Positions 49,231 to 57,827 of a stretch of DNA of 64,000 bases are shown one piece after another (positions within the stretch are counted from its first letter, which is position 1; each line of letters begins with the position of its first letter). The position numbers and the translations under genes are program-made. Below the pieces are notes generated by a model. It was not told the DNA's origin. It saw only the letters and a program-made list of their open reading frames with translations, and searched no databases. This DNA is from Pseudoalteromonas sp. T1lg48 (GTDB lineage Bacteria > Pseudomonadota > Gammaproteobacteria > Enterobacterales > Alteromonadaceae), in contig NZ_PQCC01000001.1 in assembly GCF_002964785.1 (NCBI RefSeq), positions 300,676 to 364,675 on the forward strand, written 5' to 3'.

Positions 49231-49734
49231 TTAACTGCTGCGCGCATAATTGAGTAGTTTTTTTAAGTCCTTCAACAACCCCTTGTGTACCAAGCGGTTG
49301 GCGTCGGCTTGCGGAGCATAGTCATACTCCAGGACCACCAAACCATGGTGATCGATTAAATACAGGCTACCGGCGTTCAACTGCGCCGGTGCCCTGCTGA
49401 TATGAATGCTGGGCATGGTGCCCACCTTGGGGGCCTCCTTCCCTAACACGGCAATACGCACCTTATCCTGATTTTTACCCAGGGCTACATACAGGGACTG
49501 CAAGTCTTGCCATTGCTGCACGCAGCCCTGACAGGGGTCGGTATTGACCAGGGCGATGGTCCAGGGCGACGGCGGGTATTGCTGCCAGTCGCTCAGCTCC
49601 ACCTGCTCGCTCATCAGTCGGCCTTGATTGCTCTGATGGCCGGGCAACCAGCCGGAATACAAAACCGCCACGGCGGCCACAATGGGCAGCAAAAAGCAGC
49701 CGATAAATAACAGAAGGGGTTTAGGTAGCTGCAT
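49231..49734 (-). CDS. Membrane-anchored CxxC protein in the cytochrome oxidase locus
   Basis: A 167-residue protein. One N-terminal membrane helix (PLLLFIGCFLLPIVAAVAVL) is followed by a periplasmic domain with a CxxC pair (NTDPCQGCVQQW) and a segment resembling a thioredoxin-like core (GSLYLIDHHGLVVLEYDY). Start ATG 49734 has AGGAGA 6 nt upstream. It sits between SURF1 and ctaA with overlaps, so it is very likely an oxidase-assembly factor, perhaps for copper or thiol handling. The family is conserved at this site in related genomes but I know no function for it. Confidence 0.78.
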   Translation of the reverse strand: MQLPKPLLLFIGCFLLPIVAAVAVLYSGWLPGHQSNQGRLMSEQVELSDWQQYPPSPWTIALVNTDPCQGCVQQWQDLQSLYVALGKNQDKVRIAVLGKEAPKVGTMPSIHISRAPAQLNAGSLYLIDHHGLVVLEYDYAPQADANRLVHKGLLKDLKKLLNYARSS

Positions 49735-50452
49735 GCGTTCTCCTTGCTCGCCAATAGGCACTTACGGCAATCACCAGGGCCGCCAGGGCGATTAAAAACC
49801 ACTGCCAGGCGTAAGCCCTGTGTTTATCCGCCGACATGGTGACCGGCTGATAATGGGGGATGGCGCCTATGCCCTCGACTTGGTGCTGGGCATAGACCAT
49901 AAAAGGGTGAATGGGTTTGCGGGTTTGCTCGCTCATCTGGGTGATGGCAATCTGTTGAATGCGTTTAGGCCAACCCTGCTCCGCCTGGCTGTCGCTCAGG
50001 GTAAACTGCGCCAGCGGCCCTTCTTTGACCAGCGCCTGGCGCAGGGTGATCTGCGCTGGCAGTTCAATGGCGGGGAGCTCACTGCGCGCACTTGGCGCCT
50101 GCACAAAGCCCAGATTGACCACCAGCCAGTGGCTGGAGCTCGGAGGCAAGGCCAGTGCCAGCAGATCGTAGCCGACCCGGCCCTGATACACCTGATTGTC
50201 CAGCAGCCAGTATTCACGCTGCAGCTTGGCATCGAAGCCTACCTGCAAACCGGTGGCGTCTTCGCTTTCGATATAACGCAGCGCCTTGGTTAAAGGCATG
50301 ACCCCCTGTGCCGACCAGGAATCCAGCAGCTGTTGTCGCTCCTGCTTTTGTTCCGCCCGTTCAAGCTGCCAAAAACCCAAGCGAGTACAAACAGTTACCG
50401 CAAGGATAACCAACCCAGTCCATAAAATTGCGCTAAGCTTACCTGTAAACAC
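49721..50452 (-). CDS. SURF1 family cytochrome oxidase biogenesis protein
   Basis: A 243-residue SURF1/Shy1-like protein with two membrane helices near the ends (TGLVILAVTVCTRLGFWQLER and WQWFLIALAALVIAVSAYW). The SURF1 signature LGFWQLERAEQKQ lies near the N-terminus. It helps insert heme a into CoxA. It overlaps the CxxC gene by 14 nt. Confidence 0.92.
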   Translation of the reverse strand: MFTGKLSAILWTGLVILAVTVCTRLGFWQLERAEQKQERQQLLDSWSAQGVMPLTKALRYIESEDATGLQVGFDAKLQREYWLLDNQVYQGRVGYDLLALALPPSSSHWLVVNLGFVQAPSARSELPAIELPAQITLRQALVKEGPLAQFTLSDSQAEQGWPKRIQQIAITQMSEQTRKPIHPFMVYAQHQVEGIGAIPHYQPVTMSADKHRAYAWQWFLIALAALVIAVSAYWRARRTHAAT

Positions 50453-50481
50453 TCAACCACCAACCTCGGAGTATCCGTACC

Positions 50482-50784
50482 GTGCTTATTAAAATTATAA
50501 TTATTGCGCTGTTGTTGCTCGTCATTTACACCCTTTTCCGTGCCTTACTGGCGATGATAAAATCCGATAACAAGGTGCCTATGTCGCGCTATTTGGGCAA
50601 GCGCGTCGCCCTGTGCATCCTGGTACTCATCATTATTTTGCTGGCGCAGCAGTTTGGTCTGCTGCGCTTTAATCCATCACCGATCACAACACATACACAA
50701 ATACAAACAGGCACAGCCACACCACATCTACAAAGTGCCAGTACCAGGCCGCCGCTTGAAAGGCGAAATGCTTTTCGCTACTAA
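50482..50784 (+). CDS. DUF2909-like small twin-helix membrane protein
   Basis: A 100-residue protein with two membrane helices (KIIIIALLLLVIYTLFRALL and VALCILVLIIILLAQQFGLL), as in DUF2909 proteins found beside cox genes. The start is GTG 50482. Its last third, beyond the second helix, overlaps the convergent coxC gene by 101 nt and looks like frame read-through rather than conserved sequence. It is the only plus-strand gene in the cox locus. Confidence 0.72.
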   Translation: MLIKIIIIALLLLVIYTLFRALLAMIKSDNKVPMSRYLGKRVALCILVLIIILLAQQFGLLRFNPSPITTHTQIQTGTATPHLQSASTRPPLERRNAFRY

Positions 50785-51559
50785 AGTGACCCTTCAATAC
50801 GCGAATAAAGACCACGGTGAGCATGATGGCCCCCAAGGTCACATGCAGGCCGTGGAAACCGGTGAGCAAGAAAAAGGTGTTGCCGTATATGCCGGAATCC
50901 AGCTTCAGACCTAAATCCTGATAGGCATGCACATATTCATAGGCTTGCAGGCCCAGAAAGCAGGCACCAAGAACTATGGTCAACAGCAGGAAGAGGGTCA
51001 GTGGCTTACGCTGGTCTTTTTCTATGGCGGTGTGGGCAAACTGCAAGGTCACCGAGGACACCAAAAGGATAATGGTGTTGATCAGGGGCAGCCCCTGCCA
51101 GCCCATGGCCTGAGTGGTGGTGCCACCTGGGGTGTTTTCCAGCGGCCAGACGGCGGTAAACTCGGGCCATAACACTTCACCCGTCATCACATTGTTGCCA
51201 TCACCACCGAGCCAGGGCACCGCCAGCATGCGGGCGTAAAACAAGGCACCAAAGAAGGCGGCAAAGAACATCACCTCGGAGAAGATAAACCAGCTCATGC
51301 CCTGTCTAAAGGAGCGGTCCATCTGCATCGAATAAAGACCGCCATGGGATTCGCTGATGACATTACGAAACCAGCCCACCAGCATATAGAGCAACACGGC
51401 AATACCCAAAAATAACAGGTACTGACCATGGCTGCTTTCCTGCTCCATTTGCATCACGGTTAACCCCGCGCCGGCGGCGATAAAAAACAATGCCACCGCG
51501 CCGACTATCGGCCAGGGGCTTTGCGCCGGCACATAGTACTTTTCATACTGTTCACTCAT
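50684..51559 (-). CDS. coxC: Cytochrome c oxidase subunit III
   Basis: A 291-residue, seven-helix subunit of the aa3-type oxidase (CtaE/CoxC). Typical segments are SWFIFSEVMFFAAFFGALFY and the C-terminal HFVDVVWLCLFVFVYV. Start ATG 51559 (MSEQYEKYYVP) has GAGG 7 nt upstream and is preferred to ATG 51565. It follows ctaG by 18 nt. Confidence 0.95.
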   Translation of the reverse strand: MSEQYEKYYVPAQSPWPIVGAVALFFIAAGAGLTVMQMEQESSHGQYLLFLGIAVLLYMLVGWFRNVISESHGGLYSMQMDRSFRQGMSWFIFSEVMFFAAFFGALFYARMLAVPWLGGDGNNVMTGEVLWPEFTAVWPLENTPGGTTTQAMGWQGLPLINTIILLVSSVTLQFAHTAIEKDQRKPLTLFLLLTIVLGACFLGLQAYEYVHAYQDLGLKLDSGIYGNTFFLLTGFHGLHVTLGAIMLTVVFIRVLKGHFSSEKHFAFQAAAWYWHFVDVVWLCLFVFVYVL

Positions 51560-51577
51560 ATTCATGCCTCATTTGGG

Positions 51578-52120
51578 TTATCGCGCCGACGCCACTAACG
51601 ACTCGGGATGCTTGGCGCTGATATCAAAAAGCGTATATGACAACGTTAGCTCCTCGTATTCGGGGGGTAACGCCGGATCGACATAAAACCTTAATTGATA
51701 TTCTTGTTGTTCGTTGGCCTGCAGGGTTTGCTGGTCAAAGCAAAAGCACGCCAGTTTATGCAGGTATTTTGCCGCCAACCCCGGAGAGACAGACGGAATG
51801 GCCTGCATCACCCGGGCTTGATCGCTGGTATTGGCCGCCGCAAAGGTCACCACACTCATCTCGCCGGGCTTGACCACCACCGCCTGCTGCCGGGCGCTGA
51901 CCTTAAAGGGCGCGCCGCTTTGGGCATGGGTGGTAAAGCTCACCGTCACCTCGCGACTGTTATCCACACTTTGGCTTTGCTGCGCCTGCTCCATGGAGGG
52001 CTTGCCATTGAGGCCGGTGACATCGCAGAACACGTCATACAAGGGCACCAGCGCAAAGGCGAAGGCAAACATGGCCAGGGTAGTTAACAGCAGCTTTCTT
52101 AACAGCGGCATATGGTTCAT
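51578..52120 (-). CDS. ctaG: Cytochrome c oxidase assembly protein CtaG/Cox11
   Basis: A 180-residue membrane-anchored copper chaperone that builds CuB in CoxA. An N-terminal membrane helix (about 8-28), FALVPLYDVFCDVTGLNGK, and the copper-binding CFCF motif (KLACFCFDQQTL) are all present. It abuts coxA directly (stop at 52121), with GAGGTGA inside the coxA end as its Shine-Dalgarno. Confidence 0.94.
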   Translation of the reverse strand: MNHMPLLRKLLLTTLAMFAFAFALVPLYDVFCDVTGLNGKPSMEQAQQSQSVDNSREVTVSFTTHAQSGAPFKVSARQQAVVVKPGEMSVVTFAAANTSDQARVMQAIPSVSPGLAAKYLHKLACFCFDQQTLQANEQQEYQLRFYVDPALPPEYEELTLSYTLFDISAKHPESLVASAR

Positions 52121-53695
52121 TTATTTCACCTCGGGCGGCGTCTCAAAGGTGTGATACGGCGCCGGTGAGGCTACTTGCCACTCTAAGCCCTCGGCTCCGT
52201 CCCACACCTTAGCGGGTGCTTTTTCACCGGCCTTAATGCACTTAAACACCACGGCCACAAACAGCAGCTGCGACAGACCAAAGGCAAAGCCGCCGATACT
52301 GATAATGGCGTTAAAGTCGGCAAACTGCAGCGCATAGTCGGGGATACGACGAGGCATGCCCGCCAGGCCGACAAAGTGCATGGGGAAGAAGAGCACATTG
52401 ACGCTGATGAGCGACATCCAGAAGTGCCACTTCGCCAGCGTGGTGCTGTACATATGCCCGGTCCATTTCGGCAGCCAGTAATAGGCCGCGGCCATAATGG
52501 AGAACACCGCCCCGGTAACCAACACATAGTGGAAATGCGCCACCACGAAGTAGGTATCATGGTATTGGAAGTCCACCGGCGTAATCGCCAGCATCAGGCC
52601 GGAGAAGCCACCCAGGGTAAAGAGCACGATAAAGGCGATGGCAAACATCATGGGCGCTTCAAAACTGATGGAGCCGCGCCACATGGTCGCCACCCAGTTG
52701 AACACCTTCACCCCGGTGGGCACGGATATCAGCATGGTGGAGTACATGAAGAAAAGCTCACCGGCCAGCGGCATGCCGGTGGTAAACATATGGTGCGCCC
52801 AGACCACAAAGGACAGCAAGGCGATGGACGCGGTGGCATACACCATGGAGGAGTAGCCAAAGAGTTTTTTGCGCGAGAAGGTGGGCACTATGGTGGAGAT
52901 AATACCGAATGCCGGCAAGATCATGATGTACACCTCGGGGTGACCGAAGAACCAGAAAATGTGCTGGAACATCACGGGATCGCCACCACCGGCGGCGTTA
53001 AAGAAGTCGGTGCCGAAGTATTTATCCGTCAGTACCATGGTCACTGCCCCCGCCAGCACCGGCATCACCGCAATCAGCAGGAAGGCGGTGATCAGCCAGG
53101 TCCACACAAACAGCGGCAGTTTCATCCACTTCATGCCCGGCGCCCGCAGGTTGACAATAGTCACTATGACGTTAATCGCCCCCATGATGGAGCTGGCGCC
53201 CATGATATGGATGGCAAACACGAACAGCGCGGTGTTGTCATTACTGTAGGTGGTCGACAGCGGCGCATAGAAGGTCCAGCCGAAGGCCGGGCCGCCCCCA
53301 TCCATAAACAGCGACATCAGCAAGATGGCAAAGGCAAAGGGCAGGATCCAGAAGCTCCAGTTGTTCATGCGCGGCAAGGCCATGTCCGGCGCCCCGATCA
53401 TCATGGGGATCATCCAGTTGGCCAGGCCGGTAAAGGCCGGCATCACCGCACCGAAAACCATGATCAAGCCATGCACCGTGGTCATCTGATTAAAGAAATG
53501 CGGGTCAACCAATTGTAATCCCGGCTGGAATAGCTCGGCGCGAATGACCATGGCCATGGCGCCGCCGGTTAAAAACATCAGCAAGGAAAACAGCAGGTAA
53601 AGCGTGCCTATGTCTTTATGATTAGTGGTAAAGAGCCAGCGTTTAATGCCGGTCGCAGGCCCGTGATGTTCGTGTGTTGCAGCTGCTGTACTCAT
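52121..53695 (-). CDS. coxA: Cytochrome c oxidase subunit I (aa3-type)
   Basis: A 524-residue, twelve-helix catalytic subunit holding heme a and the heme a3-CuB centre. Motifs include WFFGHPEVYIMILPAFG (CuB ligand His and cross-linked Tyr), VWAHHMFTTGM (His pair) and HDTYFVVAHFHYVL. The start overlaps the coxB stop by 4 nt. It transfers electrons from CuA/heme a to O2 and pumps protons. Confidence 0.97.
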   Translation of the reverse strand: MSTAAATHEHHGPATGIKRWLFTTNHKDIGTLYLLFSLLMFLTGGAMAMVIRAELFQPGLQLVDPHFFNQMTTVHGLIMVFGAVMPAFTGLANWMIPMMIGAPDMALPRMNNWSFWILPFAFAILLMSLFMDGGGPAFGWTFYAPLSTTYSNDNTALFVFAIHIMGASSIMGAINVIVTIVNLRAPGMKWMKLPLFVWTWLITAFLLIAVMPVLAGAVTMVLTDKYFGTDFFNAAGGGDPVMFQHIFWFFGHPEVYIMILPAFGIISTIVPTFSRKKLFGYSSMVYATASIALLSFVVWAHHMFTTGMPLAGELFFMYSTMLISVPTGVKVFNWVATMWRGSISFEAPMMFAIAFIVLFTLGGFSGLMLAITPVDFQYHDTYFVVAHFHYVLVTGAVFSIMAAAYYWLPKWTGHMYSTTLAKWHFWMSLISVNVLFFPMHFVGLAGMPRRIPDYALQFADFNAIISIGGFAFGLSQLLFVAVVFKCIKAGEKAPAKVWDGAEGLEWQVASPAPYHTFETPPEVK

Positions 53696-54825
53696 TGTTC
53701 TTCCCCATCAATAAAGGCCTGGATCGCACTCGGTTGCACCGTATCGCCGGTGTCATTACCAAAGGCATTACGCTGGTAAGTAACAACGGACGCGAGCTCT
53801 TTAATAGTGAGCTGGCTAACAAACGCCTGCATGGCCGTACCCGGTTTACCGTGTACCACGATATCGATGTGGTCTTTGATTTCGCCGGTCGCGATTGGGC
53901 TGCCCTTGATAGCCGGGAATACTCCGGGAACGCCGAGACCCGTCGGTTGGTGACAGGCTACGCAGCGGGTCATATACACCTGCTCACCAGTGCTCATGAG
54001 CTCCTCATGAGACAGGGTTTGGTCGAGCAAGGCAGCATCGGCATCGGCCTGGTCCAACATCGCTTGTTTTTGCTCCGCCAGCCAGGTATCGAACTCCTCA
54101 GGGGATTTCGCTTCAACCACCACGGGCATAAAGCCGTGGTCCTGACCACACAGCTCGGCACATTGGCCGCGATAGATACCCGCTTCGTTAACCTTGGTCC
54201 AGGCCTCGTTGATAAAGCCCGGGTTGGCGTCTTTTTTCACCGCGAAGTCCGGCACCCACCAGGAGTGGATGACATCGTCCGAGGTCATCAGGAACCGCAC
54301 TTTTTTGCCTGTGGGGATCACCAAGGGTTTATCCACCTCCAACAGGTAGTTTTCGCCCTTAGCTTCTGCGTTTTTAATTTGCCCCTGGGGCGTGGCCAGC
54401 AGCGAATAAAAGCCCAGATCATGGCCCATGTATTCATAATGCCACTTCCACTGCGAGCCGGTGATCTTAATGGTGACATCCGCCTTGGAGGTGTCTTCCA
54501 TGGCAATCAGGGTTTTGGTCGCGGGCACCGCCATGCCGATAAGAATTAAAAATGGGATCGCGGTCCAAAGAATTTCGACCTTGGTGCTTTCATGGAAGGT
54601 GGCGGCGGTAGCGCCCTTGGATTTTCGGTGCCTGAGCAAGGCCCAAAACATGACCGAGAATACGATCACCCCAATTACACAACAGATGATAAATATCGTC
54701 ATATGCAACTGGTAAACATTCTCACTGATATCCGTCACCCCGGGGCGCAAGTTGTACTTGCTGTTAGCAAAGGCCAACTGGGGAACAAACAGACACAGCA
54801 ACATGAGGGAGCAAAGCTGCTTCAT
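53692..54825 (-). CDS. coxB: Cytochrome c oxidase subunit II with fused cytochrome c domain
   Basis: A 377-residue subunit II. A signal peptide (LCSLMLLCLFVPQLAFA), two membrane helices and the CuA domain (GQCAELCGQDHGFMPV with two Cys) are followed by a C-terminal cytochrome c domain with the heme-binding CVACH (about residue 290) and a likely Met axial ligand. The fusion makes this a caa3-type arrangement. AAGGAG lies 7 nt before the ATG. First gene of the cox operon. Confidence 0.96.
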   Translation of the reverse strand: MKQLCSLMLLCLFVPQLAFANSKYNLRPGVTDISENVYQLHMTIFIICCVIGVIVFSVMFWALLRHRKSKGATAATFHESTKVEILWTAIPFLILIGMAVPATKTLIAMEDTSKADVTIKITGSQWKWHYEYMGHDLGFYSLLATPQGQIKNAEAKGENYLLEVDKPLVIPTGKKVRFLMTSDDVIHSWWVPDFAVKKDANPGFINEAWTKVNEAGIYRGQCAELCGQDHGFMPVVVEAKSPEEFDTWLAEQKQAMLDQADADAALLDQTLSHEELMSTGEQVYMTRCVACHQPTGLGVPGVFPAIKGSPIATGEIKDHIDIVVHGKPGTAMQAFVSQLTIKELASVVTYQRNAFGNDTGDTVQPSAIQAFIDGEEQ

Positions 54826-55141
54826 GTACCATCTCCTTAACTACGCGCAACGCAAAAAGGGAAGAGGCAATTACTGCTAGCCATTCTTCGTTATTATTAT
54901 GCTTGGACTGGCCGATTCAATTTACTGCAAACAAAGTGCGTAAAAAGCAACCAGCAAAGCCTGTAATATAACCAATTAGTCAAGAATTGAGTGAATAGCA
55001 AGAAATGAAGCGTTTTAGTTTTTCTTTTTTAAATAAATATTTGGGGGATATTCAAACTGTTAGCGCGTAAGGAAAGAAAGGAGAAAAGCGCCGTAAAACC
55101 CCCAATAAACGGCCTATCGGGGGCTAAAAATGGGGTAAAAC
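54826..55141. other. 316-bp region upstream of the cox operon and downstream of lexA
   Basis: AT-rich and non-coding. It should contain the coxB promoter, reading left. On the minus strand after lexA, a weak hairpin (CCCCC 55099-55103 with GGGGG 55119-55123) followed by TTTTA may terminate lexA. I could not choose -35/-10 boxes for the cox operon. Confidence 0.5.
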
Positions 55142-55759
55142 CTACATCCAGTCGGCGTTTCGAATTACACCAACCGCTAAACCCTCAATATTAAAGGATT
55201 CATGTTCTAAATCGACTTCGATGGGGGCAAACTCGTCGTTCTCAGCGTGCAGTAACACCTTGCGACCGGCCTTTTCCAAACGTTTTACCGTCACGTCTTC
55301 ACCGACACGGGCCACCACCACCTGACCGTTCTCGGCCACCTGAGCACGGTGTACCGCCAGCAGGTCGCCATCAAGAATACCGATATCCTTCATACTCATG
55401 CCGTTTACGCGCAGCAGATAATCCGCCGCAGGCTTAAATAGCGTAGGGTCGATTTGGCAGTGACTCTCAATATGTTCCTGGGCCAAAATGGGCTCACCGG
55501 CGGCAACGCGACCAATCAGGGGTAAACCTAATTGCTCCGGCTCTTCTTCCTCAACCAGCTGAATACCGCGGCTGGCGCCGGGTTTCATCTTGATCACCCC
55601 TTTCTTGGCCAGCGCCTTCAGGTGCTCCTCGGCGGCATTGGCACTGCGAAAGCCCAGCGTTTGTGCAATTTCGGCGCGCGTCGGCGGCATGCCGGTATCT
55701 TTAATAAAGACTTTGATCAGCTCTAAAATTTGCGATTGGCGTTTAGTTAAAGGGCGCAT
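55142..55759 (-). CDS. lexA: LexA, SOS repressor
   Basis: A 205-residue repressor of the SOS response. An N-terminal winged helix ([20 protein letters not shown]) precedes the self-cleavage site RVAAGEP (A87-G88), and the catalytic Ser122 (NGMSMKD) and Lys159 (DVTVKRL) are all present. Two SOS boxes and a promoter lie directly upstream, so it is autoregulated. Confidence 0.98.
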   Translation of the reverse strand: MRPLTKRQSQILELIKVFIKDTGMPPTRAEIAQTLGFRSANAAEEHLKALAKKGVIKMKPGASRGIQLVEEEEPEQLGLPLIGRVAAGEPILAQEHIESHCQIDPTLFKPAADYLLRVNGMSMKDIGILDGDLLAVHRAQVAENGQVVVARVGEDVTVKRLEKAGRKVLLHAENDEFAPIEVDLEHESFNIEGLAVGVIRNADWM

Positions 55760-55763
55760 ACAA

Positions 55764-55779
55764 CTGGTTTTCCATACAG
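55764..55779 (-). promoter_or_regulatory. SOS box 2 (LexA operator)
   Basis: CTGGTTTTCCATACAG fits CTG-N10-CAG and lies 4 nt before the lexA ATG (25 bp from box 1). Confidence 0.8.
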
Positions 55780-55788
55780 TACATTTAA

Positions 55789-55804
55789 CTGTGAGTATAT
55801 ACAG
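55789..55804 (-). promoter_or_regulatory. SOS box 1 (LexA operator)
   Basis: CTGTGAGTATATACAG (plus-strand reading) is a strong CTGT-N8-ACAG LexA box and overlaps the candidate lexA -10 box. Confidence 0.93.
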
Positions 55805-55821
55805 TTGTCAGAAAATCGCAA
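55794..55821 (-). promoter_or_regulatory. Candidate lexA promoter
   Basis: On the minus strand, TTGCGA (55821-55816), a 16-nt spacer and TATACT (55799-55794). The -10 lies inside SOS box 1, consistent with autorepression. Confidence 0.6.
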
Positions 55822-55967
55822 ATAAATTCAAGGAATTTGCCACCCCCATTCTTGTGAACTTAGCCTTTGCCTTTATCACCGACTGCGCAAACCCATAAAA
55901 AGCGCCTAAAGTTATATAGGAAGGCGATCTCGCATCGATGCATTTACAACAATAGAAGGAACCCAAT

Positions 55968-56336
55968 ATGCTCTGTATCAGCCTAGATGACGAACATGAT
56001 ATTGGCGTCTTTACCCCCCACGGCCAGCTTTCTGCGGCCGACTTTGTGGCGGCGGTGCGCATCATTGACCCTTATATTGAGCGCCGAGGCCCCTTAAAAG
56101 GCCTGATGATAGCCACCCGGCACTTCCCCGGCTGGGATTCATTTGCGGCGCTCTCTGCACACCTGCGTTTTGCACGCGACCACCATAAGCAGATTGGCAG
56201 GATAGCTCTGGTCACAGACTCGCCCATGGCCATGCTCGGCGAGCATTTGGCGGCGCACTTTATCAGCGCCGAGATCAAGGCCTTTAAATACGACCAGATA
56301 GAGCAGGCCCGAGCCTGGCTGCGCGAGACCCATTAA
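55968..56336 (+). CDS. SpoIIAA-like (STAS-related) protein
   Basis: A 122-residue protein of the SpoIIAA-like family (GPLKGLMIATRHFPGWDSFA, then RFARDHHKQIGRIALVTDS). These are lipid-binding or regulatory STAS-related folds of unclear role. GAAGGAACCC precedes the ATG. Its end overlaps the convergent DUF924 gene by 4 nt. Confidence 0.82.
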   Translation: MLCISLDDEHDIGVFTPHGQLSAADFVAAVRIIDPYIERRGPLKGLMIATRHFPGWDSFAALSAHLRFARDHHKQIGRIALVTDSPMAMLGEHLAAHFISAEIKAFKYDQIEQARAWLRETH

Positions 56337-56861
56337 AAGCCGCTGTTGGGCTGCTCTAAAAATGCCAGCTCCTCGGGTGTCGACTGGCGCCCGAGCAGGG
56401 CATTACGATGTGGGTAGCGCCCAAAGCGGTCGATAATCGCCTTGTGCTCCAGCTCATAGGCATAGTTATCCAAAGGCCGAAAGAGATGCTCGGCAAGCAC
56501 ATGAATGGCCGCGCTTTCGCTGTGCATATAGGGCATGTATAAAAAGGTGCGCTCCTGCTCGCTCAACAACAGGTCGTAGCCCTTGCCCACGGCATGTTGC
56601 GCCAGGCACAGGGCCAAGGGATCATAGGCAAAGGCCCCGGCGGTGCCGCGAAACATATTTCGCGAGAATTGATCGAGCACGATAATTTCACAAAGCGCCA
56701 TGGGCACTGCTACGCCAATGATAGAGCTCCCCCCGACTGGCGGCGCGGTGCGTCTTGGCAAACAGCTCGGTTACCCTGGCATCGAAGGTCGCACTCTTTT
56801 TAAACCAGTCCTCGCTGCTGCATTGGTTAAACCAGAAATCATACACGGAATGAAAGTCCAT
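56333..56861 (-). pseudogene. DUF924 family protein, interrupted by a two-base frameshift
   Basis: A cytoplasmic DUF924 protein of unknown function, about 176 residues when restored. The first frame from ATG 56861 reads MDFHSVYDFWFN ... ELYHWRSSAHGAL and stops at 56688-56690. The second frame continues CEIIVLDQFSRNMFRGTAGA ... RFGRYPHRNALLGR to 56333. Family spacing between the conserved Trp and LDQF is restored by adding two bases (TG) in the TTGTGAA run near 56690-56693. A gene finder would call only 56333-56761 with a spurious N-terminus. Confidence 0.85.
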
Positions 56862-57109
56862 AGACCCCCCTCAAAGTTAACACCTAGGCTGCTAATGACA
56901 GTCTAGTCAAATCCGGCCCTCAGGTGATGACTATAAAGCCATCTATTTTTGCCCACCGCCCCTGCCCACTGCCGCCCAGCTCTGTTCCTGCGCTGCGCAC
57001 CGTCGTAAAAGACTTGCAGATGCCCAGGCAAGTGCAGCACTATGTGGACGAACTTGCCAAGCGATGTAAGATAACCCCATTTATAAATGTTGCCGTATAA
57101 GGATTCAGT

Positions 57110-57640
57110 ATGAGTGTTCAGAATCACAAAAACGATTTGCCGGTCGCCAAAAAGCCAGACTCAAGTGTCAACGAAAACACCCAAAGTATTTGGGCTCAGG
57201 AAATCGATTTTGATCTGTGTCGTAAGCTCGACTTGGGCGTTGGCGCCAAGGGCACGCTGATGACCAAACTCGGCATAGAAATCAGCGAAATCGGCCCGGA
57301 TTACCTGGTGGCCACCATGCCAATCAGCAACGAGCTCTACAACCCCATCGGCATGGTGCACGGCGGCGCCTATGTGGTACTGGCCGAAACCGTCGCCAGC
57401 TACGCCGCCAACTTCGCCGTCGACATCAATAAATACTACTGCGTCGGCCAAGAGATCAACGCCAACCACCTCAAAGCCTCACGCACCGGCACGCTCAAAG
57501 CCGTGACCAAGCCCGTGCACCTGGGCGGCCGCTCATCGGTATGGGAGATTAAGATCTACAACAGCGCCGGCGATTTGTGTTGTATTTCAAGGATGACCGC
57601 AGCTGTGGTGGAGAAGCGAAGTAAAAGCGCAGGGCTTTAA
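57110..57640 (+). CDS. PaaI/YdiI-type hotdog thioesterase
   Basis: A 176-residue acyl-CoA thioesterase. The hotdog motif NPIGMVHGGAYVVLAETVAS and the C-terminal HLGGRSSVWEIKIYNSAGDL match the PaaI/YdiI (MenI) group, which hydrolyses aryl- or acyl-CoA esters such as DHNA-CoA. About 30 extra N-terminal residues are present relative to YdiI. AAGGA lies 6 nt before the ATG. It is the last gene of normal base composition before the AT-rich insert. Confidence 0.88.
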   Translation: MSVQNHKNDLPVAKKPDSSVNENTQSIWAQEIDFDLCRKLDLGVGAKGTLMTKLGIEISEIGPDYLVATMPISNELYNPIGMVHGGAYVVLAETVASYAANFAVDINKYYCVGQEINANHLKASRTGTLKAVTKPVHLGGRSSVWEIKIYNSAGDLCCISRMTAAVVEKRSKSAGL

Positions 57641-57827
57641 TGCGGGACTTTCACAACATTGTATAACTACATGAATTACAATAGGATTGTGTAAATAAAC
57701 ATGCCAAGCTAATTATCGAAAACAAACTTGTATATCAAAACTATAAACATTGTTTTTAGTGGCAAGCCGTTAACAAACGGCGTAGTGAGCTACAATTTTA
57801 AAAAAATTTAAAAAGGGAATTTAATGG

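Noticed and set aside
52376..53518. 380-codon plus-strand open frame opposite coxA
   Set aside because: It is a shadow of coxA: rich in His/Gly/Gln from reversed membrane-helix codons and without any family resemblance.
57766..57781. GCCGTT-AACA-AACGGC hairpin resembling part of an integron attC site (TAACAAACG)
   Set aside because: There is no GTTRRRY/RYYYAAC pair at cassette distances, no matching site at 62741, and no integrase; likely just a leader hairpin.
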